Shown: one piece after another, positions 43,348 to 52,992 of the stretch
Layout: each line of letters begins with the position of its first letter
Numbering within the stretch: position 1 is the stretch's first letter
NCBI GenBank assembly: GCA_963536495.1
Contig: CAUTAF010000007.1
Location: forward strand, 1 to 64,000
Origin: CAJPPJ01 sp963536495
GTDB taxonomy: Bacteria; Bacillota_I; Bacilli_A; RF39; UBA660
Length of the DNA stretch: 64,000 nucleotides
Direction: 5' to 3'
Notes under the pieces: generated by a model
Database searches by the model: none
Seen by the model: the letters and a program-made list of their open reading frames with translations, nothing else
Told to the model about the DNA's origin: nothing
Position numbers and translations under genes: made by a program

Positions 43348-45630
43348 ATGAAGAATAAAAAAACTATAATATTATTAATAGTATCAGTCTTATTTGTATC
43401 AGGATTTTTGCTATTAAATAAAACAAGTAGCGTAAAACAAATAAAATTAAAAGAGTTAAATTATAATGTAACTTATAAAGAAGCATTTCCAAATTCTAAT
43501 ATTAGGAAAAGTATAATACTTTGTATTATGAGAAATAGATGTGGAGAAGAACAATATAATTCTGGTATGTATACTGTTGAAAAGTATAATGCTCAACATC
43601 CAGGTACATATAACACTTATATACAGTATTATATGACTCGTGAATATGCTAATAATTCAATGTTTGGTTCTACAATAAGTGAAGCAGAAATAGAAGCAAA
43701 AGAAAATGAAACTATTTCAAAAGAAGATTTAGATAAAATAAAAATATTAATTCCAAATGAACCTGGAGAAACTATTAGAAATTTAGGTGGAATAGAGTAT
43801 TTGAAAAATTTAAAAGTATTATGTAATTTTAAGTTAGATGTTGAAAATCTTGATTTATCACATAATAAAGAATTAGAAACTATATTATTTAATACTGATT
43901 CTTCATCAGAAATTTCGAAAATTAAAAAAATAATTGTAGAAGAAGATAATAAGTTAAAATTATTAGCTCTTGAATTAGAAAACGAAACTATAGATATATC
44001 TAATTTAAAGACTTTAGAAGTAGTAATTTTAAAAAATGGTAATATAAAAAATATAGTTTTACCAAATAATATTAAAAAATTAGATTTAGCATTTAATAAA
44101 ATTTCTAGTATAGTTTTACCAGAAGAAGTAGAAGATGTTAATTTAGATGCTAATCTTATTGAAAATATAAAAATACCATCTAAAGTTATAAAAGCTAATA
44201 TAAGTAGAAATAAGATTAGTAGTATAGATTTAAGTGATGCAATTAAACTTGAAAGATTAGAATCAAGATTTAATCCTATTGAATCAATTGATTTAACAAA
44301 ATCTGTAAATTTAAAATTTATAGAATTGAAAGGTGCAAAAATTAAAGCTAAAACAATAGATTTTAGTAATAATCCAAAATTAGAGGTTGTATCATTAAAT
44401 TATTTTATTCCAATGCCTCCAATACCTGGTAGACCGAATATTTCTGATGTAGGAATGAAACTTGAAACTTTAGATTTTAGCAATAATCCTAATTTGATTG
44501 GAATAAATGCAGAAAAAATAGGCTTGAAATCAATCGACTTAAGTAAAAATCTAAAATTAACATATGTCAATATTAATAATAACGAAATTCAAGATTTAAA
44601 AATACCAACAACTTTAAAAAGAAACAGTATTCAAAATATTAATTTTAAAATAAAGAAAAATTCTTATATAGATCTTCCTATATTATTTAATGGAGAAAAA
44701 GTATATTTAGAAGATAGTGATAATTTTAAAAGAGTAAATGATAAATATATATTTGATATAGTAGGAATTTTTAATGAAAAAGTTAAAAAAGAAATAACAG
44801 ATGGTTATAAATATGAAGCTAATGTTACAGTTGAAGTAGAAAGTGGAGAAGAAGAAACTTATACACCAACATTAAGTAATCAAGTAGATTACAAACCTGA
44901 ATCTAATAAAGAACTTTCAGTTGATAAAATAAAAGAAATGGTTAATAATTTACCATCAAATATTAAAAACTTTGAAATAATATCTCCAGAAGATAAAAAG
45001 TTTACATCAGAAGGAGATAAAAAAGTTAAAGTAAGAGTAACATTAAGTGATGATACATTTAAAGAATTTGATATAGATATAAAAGTTTATGAAGAAAAAG
45101 TTATCTTACCTGAAATAACTGTTACAAAACCAGTTGAAAACAAAAAACCAGAAAGAGGATATTATGGTTTTAGAAAAGCAAATAAAAGAGTAAGAAGAAG
45201 TTTAGATAAGTATAATGAAGTAAATGAATCTGTAAAAGAATTAGAAAAATTAATAGAAGATAGTAAAAACAATAATTTTGAAACTAAAGAAGAAACGGAT
45301 GTAGAAAATTTAAAAAATAATATTTTAGTAAAAATAGAAGAAGCTAAAGAAAAACTTAAAAAATCATATACAGAAGAAACAGAAGAAGAAAAACTTATAG
45401 AAATAAAAGAAAAGGTATTAAAAGAAATAGAAGGTTTAAAAGAAGAATTAAATAAAATAAGAGAAAAACAAGTATCTAATAATGAAGAAAAAGTAGAAAA
45501 ACCAACTCTATTAAAAGAAAACAAAAAACAAGATACTAAATCATTTAATTATTTCTTAATATTAATACCAGTAAGTTTAATAATATTAATTTTAATATTA
45601 TTAAAGAGAAGAAAAAAGGAAAGAAGATAA
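43348..45630 (+). CDS. Surface protein 3: LRR and Rib-like domain, membrane-anchored, no TSP3 or NPKTG
   Basis: A 760-residue paralogue. I take ATG 43348, preceded by GAGGT; the upstream ATG at 43321 is inside the promoter. It shares the anchor, the cap with CIMRNRCGEEQYNSG (C-x5-C) and leucine-rich repeats of the LDFSNNPNL type. One Rib/Ig-like domain (VRVTLSDDTFKEFDIDIKVY) follows. It then jumps to a short, basic GYYGFRKANKRVRRS linker, a helical module and a plain hydrophobic C-terminus ending LKRRKKERR. No sortase-type motif and no TSP3 repeat are present, so it is probably a membrane-anchored short form. Confidence 0.86.
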   Translation: MKNKKTIILLIVSVLFVSGFLLLNKTSSVKQIKLKELNYNVTYKEAFPNSNIRKSIILCIMRNRCGEEQYNSGMYTVEKYNAQHPGTYNTYIQYYMTREYANNSMFGSTISEAEIEAKENETISKEDLDKIKILIPNEPGETIRNLGGIEYLKNLKVLCNFKLDVENLDLSHNKELETILFNTDSSSEISKIKKIIVEEDNKLKLLALELENETIDISNLKTLEVVILKNGNIKNIVLPNNIKKLDLAFNKISSIVLPEEVEDVNLDANLIENIKIPSKVIKANISRNKISSIDLSDAIKLERLESRFNPIESIDLTKSVNLKFIELKGAKIKAKTIDFSNNPKLEVVSLNYFIPMPPIPGRPNISDVGMKLETLDFSNNPNLIGINAEKIGLKSIDLSKNLKLTYVNINNNEIQDLKIPTTLKRNSIQNINFKIKKNSYIDLPILFNGEKVYLEDSDNFKRVNDKYIFDIVGIFNEKVKKEITDGYKYEANVTVEVESGEEETYTPTLSNQVDYKPESNKELSVDKIKEMVNNLPSNIKNFEIISPEDKKFTSEGDKKVKVRVTLSDDTFKEFDIDIKVYEEKVILPEITVTKPVENKKPERGYYGFRKANKRVRRSLDKYNEVNESVKELEKLIEDSKNNNFETKEETDVENLKNNILVKIEEAKEKLKKSYTEETEEEKLIEIKEKVLKEIEGLKEELNKIREKQVSNNEEKVEKPTLLKENKKQDTKSFNYFLILIPVSLIILILILLKRRKKERR

Positions 45631-45655
45631 AGCTAAATTAACTTTATTTTTTCTT
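45626..45655 (+). terminator. Terminator after surface protein 3 (imperfect)
   Basis: ATAAAGCTAA and TTAACTTTAT pair with one C-A mismatch, followed by T residues. It is a diverged form of the hairpin shared by the other paralogues. Confidence 0.7.
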
Positions 45656-45703
45656 TTTAATAAAAATATATAAATATGATATACTATTATAGTAGAGGTA
45701 TGT

Positions 45704-48700
45704 ATGAAGAATAAGAAGTTATTAATTGTTTTTGTAGTGTTATTGGTATTAATAACATCTTTTTTATTGTTTATCTTAAAACCAAATACAAAAAATAAAA
45801 AACTAAAAGAGTTAAATTATAATATAACATATAAACAAGCTTTTCCTGATGAAAATTTAAGAAAGAGTATACTTTTATGTATAATGAGAAATAAGTGTGG
45901 GGAAGAACAGTATAATTCTGGAGCATATAATTTTGAAACATATAGACAAAAACATGATGCAGATTTTGATAATAAATATTATTTTACAAGAACATATGCT
46001 ACTGATACTAGTTTAGGTCCTGTTATTACGGACGATGAAATAAATACTAAAGCAGAAGAACAAATATCAAAAACAGATTTAGATAAAATACAGGTTTTTA
46101 TATCAAATGATTCATATTTTAGCCATGAAGTAACAGGAATAGAATATTTAACAAATTTAAAAGCTGTCGTATTAATAAATTTATATAATTATAATGTTGA
46201 TTTTTCATATAATAAAAATTTAGAAAGAGTATTTTTAGGCTATGGTAGTACTTTAAGTTATATTAAAAATGTAAATTTAAATCAAAATACAAAATTAAAA
46301 GAAATAGCTATAAATTTTAATTTTTATGGCAGAAGTAATAAATTAGAATTAGATTATTCTATCCTTAATGACTTAGAAACTTTAATAATTGATTCTCCAT
46401 TAGAAGATGATTATATAAGATTACCACTTGGAATCAAAATTTTGAAATTAAAAAATTTTGATATGAAAAGAACAAATTTATCTGAATTAGTTAATTTAAA
46501 AGAACTTGATGTAGATGTTTTTAGAAGTGGTAAAATAGATTTTAGTAAAAATAATAAATTAGAAAAGCTTTATTTATATAATGAAGAAAAAAATAAAAAA
46601 ATAGACAGTTTAGATTTTAGTAATAATCCAAATTTAAAAGAACTAGATATAAATAAAATTGGTATAAAAAATATAAATTTAGATAAAAATATAAATTTAG
46701 AAAAAATAAAATTTTCAGGAAATAATATTAATGAATTAGATTTATCTAAAAATATTAATCTTAAAGATGTTATTTTAAGTAATAACAATATTACAAATAT
46801 AAAATTAAATAGTGAAAAAGTAGAAAAGTTAGATTTATCTGATAATAAGTATTTAAAAAACATAAATGTAACTAGACTTTCTAATTTAAAATATTTAAAT
46901 CTTGATAATACAATGATTAAGACTGATACAATAGATTTTAGTAAAAATCCTCTTTTAGAAGAAGTTTATATAAAATATATTCCAAATCCATCTCAAGGTT
47001 ATTATCCTGCTGATGATAAAAGTCCGATAAATATAAACAGTTTAGATTTTAGTAATAATCTTAATTTAAAAACATTAAAAGTAAAAGCTAAATTAAAAAA
47101 ATTAAATATAGAAAGAAATATTAATTTAAAAGACCTTGATATTAGTATAAATAATATTACAGATTTAAAAGCTCCTAATCATTTAAATTATAACACTTCT
47201 CAATGGATAAAAATAAAAGTAAAAAAAGATACAGATATAGAAATTCCAGTTAATTTTAATGGAGAAAAATTATATTTAAATCCTACTAGTTATATTATAC
47301 GTAATGGAGATAAATATAGATTTACTGCAAAAGGAAAATTCGAGGAATCAATTTGTTCTACTAAAAACGGATTTAATTATTGCCTTTATTTAAATATTGA
47401 AGTGTTATATAAAGATGAAAATATTGATTCTTCATTAACATTAATTGATCAAACAACTGAAGATTATAGACCAGGAATAAATGAAGAAATAGATGTTAAT
47501 CAAATAAGAAGAATGATTACAAATTTACCGGCAAATACGAAAAAGTTTGAAATTGTAGAACCTAAACCTGCTAAGTTTAAAGAAAAAGGCAAAAACATAT
47601 TAAAAGTTAAAGTTACTTTTGATGATGATACATCTAAAGTATATAATTTACCAATTAATATTTATGAAAAAATATATAATTCAGTTGAATTTGACAGAAA
47701 AATTAATGGAGAACCAGTAAATATTTTAGAAAAAGAAGGTAAATGTATTTTCCCATGTGGAATAGAAACATTTGAAAATAAAGAATTTAATTATGTAAGA
47801 CATAGACAATATATAAGAACAAATTGTAATTGTCCAGGTGAAGAGTTTAATGATACTAATTTGCTTGCTCGTGTAAATGATAAAGTTTTAAGTTATGAAT
47901 ATATTGGTTTACCAAATGGCTTATCAGCAGACGAAAATGGAATACATGGCAAGATTGACTATAAATGGAAAGAAAATGAAAAAGAACATACTTTTTATGT
48001 AGTATATAAAGAAAAAGGTCATGCTTATAATATTGAAGAAACTATTAAAATAAAAGTTTTAAGAGATACAGATAAAGACGGAATACCAGATAGTGAAGAT
48101 GATGATGTGGATTCTGATGGCTTTAGTGATGTAGATGAACTTAAAGCTGGAAGTAATCCATATGATAAAAATTCAACACCTTTAAATGTAACAAATGTAT
48201 CAAAAAATACTGAGGCAGATAAGTTTAATCCGATAATAGATCAAAAAGATTTTAAACCTTTGACAACTCAAACTTTATCAAAAGAAAAAGTAAAAGAAAT
48301 GATAACTAATTTACCAACTGATATTAAAAGCTTTAAAGTTCTTACAACTATATATGATAAATATACAGAAAATGCGAAAACAAAAATAACTGTTTTAATA
48401 ACATTTAAAGATAATAGTAAAAAAGAATTTGATGTACCTATTAAATTTTATAAAGAAGAATTTATTAGACAGATAATAAATATTGAAGAAACTACATCTA
48501 TAATAGAAGGTAAGACTCTTAATCTAGATGTAAAAATAAGATATAACGAAGAAGAAAGAATTGATGAAACTAATTTAATAAAATATGTTTATGAAAAACA
48601 AAAATATTATTACTATACTTCTTTACCACAAGGTTTAAAATATACTTCTAATAAAATAAGTGGAGTAATTGATTATAAATTTCTAGGTGAAGAAGAGGAA

Positions 48701-49648
48701 AACGTTTTTTATGTAACTTATTATGAAGGAACAAATCCAAAAACATCATTTAAAATTAAACTTTTAAGAGATACAGATTCTGACGGAATCGCAGATAAAG
48801 ATGATGATGATAAAGATGGAGACGGAGTAAGTAATGATGAAGAAACAGCTAATGGAAGTGATCCATATAATAAGAATATAGTACCAGGAATGACTAAAAA
48901 ACAAATACTTGATGTACTTGTTAATGATTTAGAAAAACTAATTAATGATAGTAAAAATAATAATTTTGAAAATAAGAGTAAAATATATGTAGATAATTTT
49001 AAAGAACATATAGCTGAAAAAAACAAAAAATTAAAAGAAATAAAAATATCTTATAATGATACAACATCTGATACAGAATTAGTAAAATTAATTGAAGAAG
49101 TTAAAGAAGAAATAAATAATATAAAAGAAGGAATAAATAATATAGAAGATAAAGCTAATTTTGAAGTTTTAGATAAAGAATTATCCAATATTTTATTAAA
49201 AGAAGATTATTATACTGAAAATATATATGAAGGATATTTGAAATTAATCAAAGAAGCTAAAAATTTATCTAAAGATACTGCAACACAACAAGAAGTAGAT
49301 TATATGGTTTCTTCATTAAATAGAGAAAAAAATATGGTCATTGATGATAAAACTAAATTAAAAGAAAAAATAAAAGAATTAAAAGAACAATTAGATAATG
49401 GACAATGTCAAGAAGAAGAGTGTAGTTATATAAAAGATAAAATATTATTTTTATATAGTGAAGAAGGTATTTGTGATTCTGTTTCAATAGAAGAATTGAT
49501 AGAAATAGTAGAAATATCAAAAGATTTATTTAAAAAGAGTTCACTTAAAAATCCAAAAACTGGTATAAAAACATATAGTTTAATAATTCTATTTATAATA
49601 TTAATTAGTTATAAATTAATTAAGAAAAATAAAAATTATATAAGATAA
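45704..49648 (+). CDS. Surface protein 4: large LRR, two Ig/Rib-like + TSP3 units, helical stalk, NPKTG sorting tail
   Basis: The largest paralogue at 1314 residues. The first ~70 residues are nearly identical to those of protein 2, including at DNA level. The cap has CIMRNKCGEEQYNSG. The LRR region is longer (to about 500), with LDFSNNPNLKELDI-type units. A Rib/Ig-like domain with four extra Cys (IFPCGIETF, then RTNCNCPGEEF) precedes TSP3 at about 785 (DTDKDGIPDSEDDDVDSDGF); a second unit ends with TSP3 at about 1020. Helical modules follow and NPKTG is at 1283. Acidic TSP3 loops suggest calcium binding. It is the last of the array. Confidence 0.88.
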   Translation: MKNKKLLIVFVVLLVLITSFLLFILKPNTKNKKLKELNYNITYKQAFPDENLRKSILLCIMRNKCGEEQYNSGAYNFETYRQKHDADFDNKYYFTRTYATDTSLGPVITDDEINTKAEEQISKTDLDKIQVFISNDSYFSHEVTGIEYLTNLKAVVLINLYNYNVDFSYNKNLERVFLGYGSTLSYIKNVNLNQNTKLKEIAINFNFYGRSNKLELDYSILNDLETLIIDSPLEDDYIRLPLGIKILKLKNFDMKRTNLSELVNLKELDVDVFRSGKIDFSKNNKLEKLYLYNEEKNKKIDSLDFSNNPNLKELDINKIGIKNINLDKNINLEKIKFSGNNINELDLSKNINLKDVILSNNNITNIKLNSEKVEKLDLSDNKYLKNINVTRLSNLKYLNLDNTMIKTDTIDFSKNPLLEEVYIKYIPNPSQGYYPADDKSPININSLDFSNNLNLKTLKVKAKLKKLNIERNINLKDLDISINNITDLKAPNHLNYNTSQWIKIKVKKDTDIEIPVNFNGEKLYLNPTSYIIRNGDKYRFTAKGKFEESICSTKNGFNYCLYLNIEVLYKDENIDSSLTLIDQTTEDYRPGINEEIDVNQIRRMITNLPANTKKFEIVEPKPAKFKEKGKNILKVKVTFDDDTSKVYNLPINIYEKIYNSVEFDRKINGEPVNILEKEGKCIFPCGIETFENKEFNYVRHRQYIRTNCNCPGEEFNDTNLLARVNDKVLSYEYIGLPNGLSADENGIHGKIDYKWKENEKEHTFYVVYKEKGHAYNIEETIKIKVLRDTDKDGIPDSEDDDVDSDGFSDVDELKAGSNPYDKNSTPLNVTNVSKNTEADKFNPIIDQKDFKPLTTQTLSKEKVKEMITNLPTDIKSFKVLTTIYDKYTENAKTKITVLITFKDNSKKEFDVPIKFYKEEFIRQIINIEETTSIIEGKTLNLDVKIRYNEEERIDETNLIKYVYEKQKYYYYTSLPQGLKYTSNKISGVIDYKFLGEEEENVFYVTYYEGTNPKTSFKIKLLRDTDSDGIADKDDDDKDGDGVSNDEETANGSDPYNKNIVPGMTKKQILDVLVNDLEKLINDSKNNNFENKSKIYVDNFKEHIAEKNKKLKEIKISYNDTTSDTELVKLIEEVKEEINNIKEGINNIEDKANFEVLDKELSNILLKEDYYTENIYEGYLKLIKEAKNLSKDTATQQEVDYMVSSLNREKNMVIDDKTKLKEKIKELKEQLDNGQCQEEECSYIKDKILFLYSEEGICDSVSIEELIEIVEISKDLFKKSSLKNPKTGIKTYSLIILFIILISYKLIKKNKNYIR

Positions 49649-49678
49649 AGTTAAATCAAATTAACTTTATCTTTTTTA
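49643..49678 (+). terminator. Terminator after surface protein 4
   Basis: AGATAAAGTTAA (49643-49654) pairs with TTAACTTTATCT (49661-49672), followed by T residues. Confidence 0.88.
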
Positions 49679-49723
49679 TTTTTAAATTTAATAATCTATA
49701 GTATAATTATTGTAGGAGATGCT

Positions 49724-50896
49724 ATGAGAAGACTATTTACATCAATAGAATTAAGTTCTAATTATATAAAACTTATCATATTAGAAAAAGTTCAAAATAA
49801 ATTTTATTGTTTATATTCTGATGTTACTAATTGTCATGGAATATCTAAAGGTTTAATTAATGATAGTAATGAAGTAATTACATCGTTAAAAAATGTTTTA
49901 AAGAAAGCAAGAGATAAAACTAATTTAAAAATAGATAAAGTTATTTTAACAATAAGTCCAATAGATGCTAATTTTATGGTAGTTTCTGCTACTAATTATA
50001 TAGAAAATATAGATGGAATAGTTACTCAAAACTTTATTGATAAAAGTTTAAATAAAGCAGTTGATAGTAAAAAAGATTTAAAAGATGAATTAGTTATGAC
50101 TAGTCCAGTTAGTTTTAGTTTAGATGAAAAAACAGTTTTAGATCCAGTTGGAATGAATGGGAATAAACTTTATATAAAAGCAGTAGCATCTACTATGGCA
50201 AAGAAAAATCTATATCCATTTTTTAATGTCTTTAATACTTTAAACATAGATGTTTTAGATGTTTGTTATTCTTTAGTTGGAGATTTTGAACTTAATCAAT
50301 CTAAAAATAACAAATTAGAACATGGAGTAGTAGTTAATATAGAAGAAGATATAGTAAATATAGGTATATTTAATAAAGGTATATTAATAAAAACTGATTA
50401 TTTAAAAATTGGAAGTAATGCTATAGATAAAGATATTAAATATATTTATAATCTAAAAGATGAAGATATTAAATATTTAAAAGAAAATTTTGCATCATTA
50501 TCTAGTAGAGTTAATTATAAATATGATACAATTGAACTTAATACTAGTAGTGGTAATTTAATTAAAATAAAAGAAAGTGATGTAGTTAATCTTATTACTA
50601 GTAGAGTTGTTAATATTTTAGATTTAGTAAAAAATAAATATAAAACCTTAACAAATAAAGAAATTAATTATATAATTGTAACAGGAGAATTGACAGAATT
50701 AAGTGGATTTTCTCAAGTTGTAGAAAAAGTTTTAGGACCAAAAAGTAAAATTGGTAATATAAAACTTATTGGAGCTAGAAATAATATATATTCTAGTGTT
50801 ATAGGATCTATATATTATCTAGAAATAAAATATAAAGATATTGGAATGCTAAATTCTTTAGAAATAGAAAAAATAAATTCTAAAGAGTATGAATAA
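49724..50896 (+). CDS. ftsA: Cell-division protein FtsA-like actin homologue
   Basis: A 390-residue actin-fold protein preceding ftsZ by 14 bp. The phosphate-1 loop region is FTSIELSSNYIKLIILEK, the SHS2-type insert is around residues 85-160, the phosphate-2 region is GVVVNIEEDIVNIGIFNKG, and the adenosine motif is YIIVTGELTELSGF. FtsA tethers FtsZ to the membrane. It is shorter and more divergent than typical FtsA (~420), and I see no clear C-terminal amphipathic helix: it ends MLNSLEIEKINSKEYE. Membrane attachment may therefore use another route. The call rests mainly on fold motifs and on the ftsZ neighbour. Confidence 0.88.
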   Translation: MRRLFTSIELSSNYIKLIILEKVQNKFYCLYSDVTNCHGISKGLINDSNEVITSLKNVLKKARDKTNLKIDKVILTISPIDANFMVVSATNYIENIDGIVTQNFIDKSLNKAVDSKKDLKDELVMTSPVSFSLDEKTVLDPVGMNGNKLYIKAVASTMAKKNLYPFFNVFNTLNIDVLDVCYSLVGDFELNQSKNNKLEHGVVVNIEEDIVNIGIFNKGILIKTDYLKIGSNAIDKDIKYIYNLKDEDIKYLKENFASLSSRVNYKYDTIELNTSSGNLIKIKESDVVNLITSRVVNILDLVKNKYKTLTNKEINYIIVTGELTELSGFSQVVEKVLGPKSKIGNIKLIGARNNIYSSVIGSIYYLEIKYKDIGMLNSLEIEKINSKEYE

Positions 50897-50910
50897 TCTA
50901 GGAGGAAAAA

Positions 50911-52014
50911 ATGTTTGATGAATTAACTAATGTAAGAGCTGCTAATATTAAGGTAATAGGTGTTGGTGGTGGTGGTTGTAAAGCCGTTAATAGAATGAAA
51001 GAAACAGTTGAAGGTGTAACTTTTATTATTGCTAATACTGATTTACAAGATTTAACTACAGCTAATGCTGATGTTAAAATTCAATTAGGACAAGAGTTAA
51101 CTGGAGGAAGAGGAAGTGGTGCTAAGCCAGAAGTAGGTAAAAAAGCAGCACAAGAATCTAAAAAAGATATAGAAGATGCATTACAAGGTGCACACATGGT
51201 ATTTATTACTTGTGGAGAAGGTGGAGGAACTGGAACAGGAGCTGCTCCAGTAATAGCTGAAATAGCACAAAATTTAGGAGCATTAACAGTAGCAGTAGTT
51301 ACAAAACCATTTTCTTTTGAAGGTAAATCTAGAATGAAGAATGCTCAATTAGGTATAGAAGAATTAAGAAAACATGTTGATTCTTTAATAGTAGTACCTA
51401 ATGATAATCTAGAAACTTTAATAGATAAGAACACTCCAGTATTACAAGCTTTTGGAGAAGTTGATAATGTATTAAGACAAAGTGTTCAATCAATTTCAGA
51501 TTTAATTAATTTCCCTGGAGATATTAACTTAGACTTTTCAGATATTACAACTACTATGAAAGATAGTGGAACAGCAGTAATAGGTATTGGGGTAGGTACT
51601 GGAGAAGATAGAGCTATTCAAGCAGCTAAACAAGCTGTTCAATCTCCTCTTTTAGAAAAATCTATAGTTGGAGCTACTAAAGCAATTATTAACATAACTG
51701 GTGGAAGTAACTTAACATTATATGAAACAAAACAAGCAGTTAAGATTATTGAAAGTTATGCACAAACAGATTTAAATGTATTCTATGGAACTATAATTAA
51801 TAAAAATATTAGTGATGATCAAATTATTGTTACAGTAATAGCAACAGGATTTGAAGAATATACTAAAAAACCAATTGAAGAAGAACAAGAAGTAATAGAT
51901 ACACAAAAAAGAGAAGAAAAACCAGTTGTTAATAATGTAAATAATTCATATGATGATATAGATACAGATGGGGATTATGTATTACCAAATTTTTTAAGAA
52001 ATAGAAATTATTAG
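50911..52014 (+). CDS. ftsZ: Cell-division tubulin homologue FtsZ
   Basis: A 367-residue GTPase. The N-terminal GTP-binding region has VIGVGGGGCKAVNRM (residues ~15-29), and the tubulin signature is CGEGGGTGTGAAP near 104-116. The T7 loop NxDxxD is in DINLDFSDI. A variable linker from ~318 leads to a conserved C-terminal peptide ending DYVLPNFLRNRNY, which binds FtsA, SepF or ZapD-type partners in other bacteria. A ribosome site TAGGAGGAAA precedes it. The final 93 bp are duplicated at 52912, and no terminator follows this copy directly. Confidence 0.98.
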   Translation: MFDELTNVRAANIKVIGVGGGGCKAVNRMKETVEGVTFIIANTDLQDLTTANADVKIQLGQELTGGRGSGAKPEVGKKAAQESKKDIEDALQGAHMVFITCGEGGGTGTGAAPVIAEIAQNLGALTVAVVTKPFSFEGKSRMKNAQLGIEELRKHVDSLIVVPNDNLETLIDKNTPVLQAFGEVDNVLRQSVQSISDLINFPGDINLDFSDITTTMKDSGTAVIGIGVGTGEDRAIQAAKQAVQSPLLEKSIVGATKAIINITGGSNLTLYETKQAVKIIESYAQTDLNVFYGTIINKNISDDQIIVTVIATGFEEYTKKPIEEEQEVIDTQKREEKPVVNNVNNSYDDIDTDGDYVLPNFLRNRNY

Positions 52015-52026
52015 AAGTTATATTTA
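51934..52026 (+). repeat. Direct repeat copy A: 3' end of ftsZ
   Basis: These 93 bases (the last 26 codons, the stop and 12 more bases) match 52912-53004 with three differences. All three are third-position synonymous changes (Thr ACA/ACG, Gly GGG/GGA, Tyr TAT/TAC). Copy A is the one now joined to the ftsZ body. Confidence 0.93.
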
Positions 52027-52277
52027 AATTAAATACTTTTAAAGTTCACGCTAAATAAAAATAATATATAAATATATTAAAAGTTATTTAGAAAGAACTT
52101 TAGAGGTATTTTTTATATCTAAACATAAAAATGGATTTTAGAAGATAAAGTCAAAATAGTTAAAAACTAAAAAAATGAATTATTAAATATTAAAATAATA
52201 AATATGATAATATAAAAATATAAAAATATAAAATGTTTTATTGAAAATTAAAAAATTAGTTATTAGTTATGCTTTAA

Positions 52278-52412
52278 TTTTTAAAATATATAATTAAAAA
52301 TGCTAATAGATATATAAATTTAGATTTTGATATGTTTATATATATTGATAGATTTAAAAGTAGAGAAAAAATAAATGTTAAAAAATATTGGAAGGATATA
52401 AGGATTGTATAA
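52278..52412 (+). pseudogene. Possible 3' remnant of a gene coupled to the Nudix gene
   Basis: After a stop at 52275 an open frame of about 44 codons with plausible protein composition runs to TAA 52410-52412, ending KINVKKYWKDIRIV. Its stop overlaps the Nudix ATG as TAATG, an operon-style junction. No start or ribosome site is visible. The rest of 52027-52411 is very AT-rich with stops in all frames and no RNA gene or hairpin I can support, so this looks like a decayed upstream neighbour. Confidence 0.35.
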
Positions 52413-52903
52413 TGAATATAAAAACAAATGATATTAGAATAAAAAATGATGAGTATAATTTTCATTTTAGAGTAGTAGCTATAATAGAACAAAATAATAA
52501 ATTTTTAATACAAAGAATAGAAGGATATGATTATTATATTTTACCTGGAGGACATGTTAATTTAGGAGAAGATAGTATTACTGCTATAAAACGTGAGGTT
52601 AAAGAAGAAGTTGGTTGCGATATTAAAGATTCAAAATTAATTTGTTTTCATGAAAATTTTTATTTAAATAAAGGACGACAAGAACATTGGATTGAAAATT
52701 ATTTTCTTATAAAACCAATGAAAAAACTTTCTGAAGAAAATTGGACATTTGTGGAAAAAGATAAAGAAGCAGAAAAAACTTTACATTTTTATTGGATGAG
52801 TAAGGAAGATATAAAAAAAATAAATTTAAAACCAACATCTATAAAAGATTTAATTATAAGTGATAAAATTAGTGGTTTTAATTATTTAATTAATAATAAA
52901 TGA
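52412..52903 (+). CDS. Nudix hydrolase
   Basis: A 163-residue protein. The Nudix box G-x5-E-x7-REU-x-EE-x-GU is complete: GGHVNLGEDSITAIK followed by REVKEEVGCD (residues ~47-71). FLIQRIEGYDYYILPGG precedes it and NYFLIKPMKKL lies on the following strand. Nudix enzymes hydrolyse nucleoside diphosphates linked to another moiety; the substrate is not readable here. I take ATG 52412 with AAGGA upstream; a TTG at 52388 is possible. It is the only intact gene in the segment flanked by the duplicated ftsZ 3' end, and is likely acquired. Confidence 0.9.
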   Translation: MNIKTNDIRIKNDEYNFHFRVVAIIEQNNKFLIQRIEGYDYYILPGGHVNLGEDSITAIKREVKEEVGCDIKDSKLICFHENFYLNKGRQEHWIENYFLIKPMKKLSEENWTFVEKDKEAEKTLHFYWMSKEDIKKINLKPTSIKDLIISDKISGFNYLINNK

Positions 52904-52992
52904 AAAATAAAAATGTAAATAATTCATATGATGATATAGATACGGATGGAGATTACGTATTACCAAATTTTTTAAGAAATAGAAATTATTAG
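52900..52992 (+). CDS. Mini-ORF encoding a free-standing FtsZ C-terminal peptide (30 residues)
   Basis: ATG 52900 overlaps the Nudix stop as ATGA and opens a 30-codon frame. Five residues (MKNKN) are followed by the last 25 residues of FtsZ, unchanged, ending DYVLPNFLRNRNY. It corresponds to repeat copy B. It may be only the displaced end of ftsZ after insertion, with no product. However, the overlap with the Nudix stop makes translation by coupling possible, and such a peptide would carry the partner-binding end of FtsZ. Confidence 0.4.
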   Translation: MKNKNVNNSYDDIDTDGDYVLPNFLRNRNY

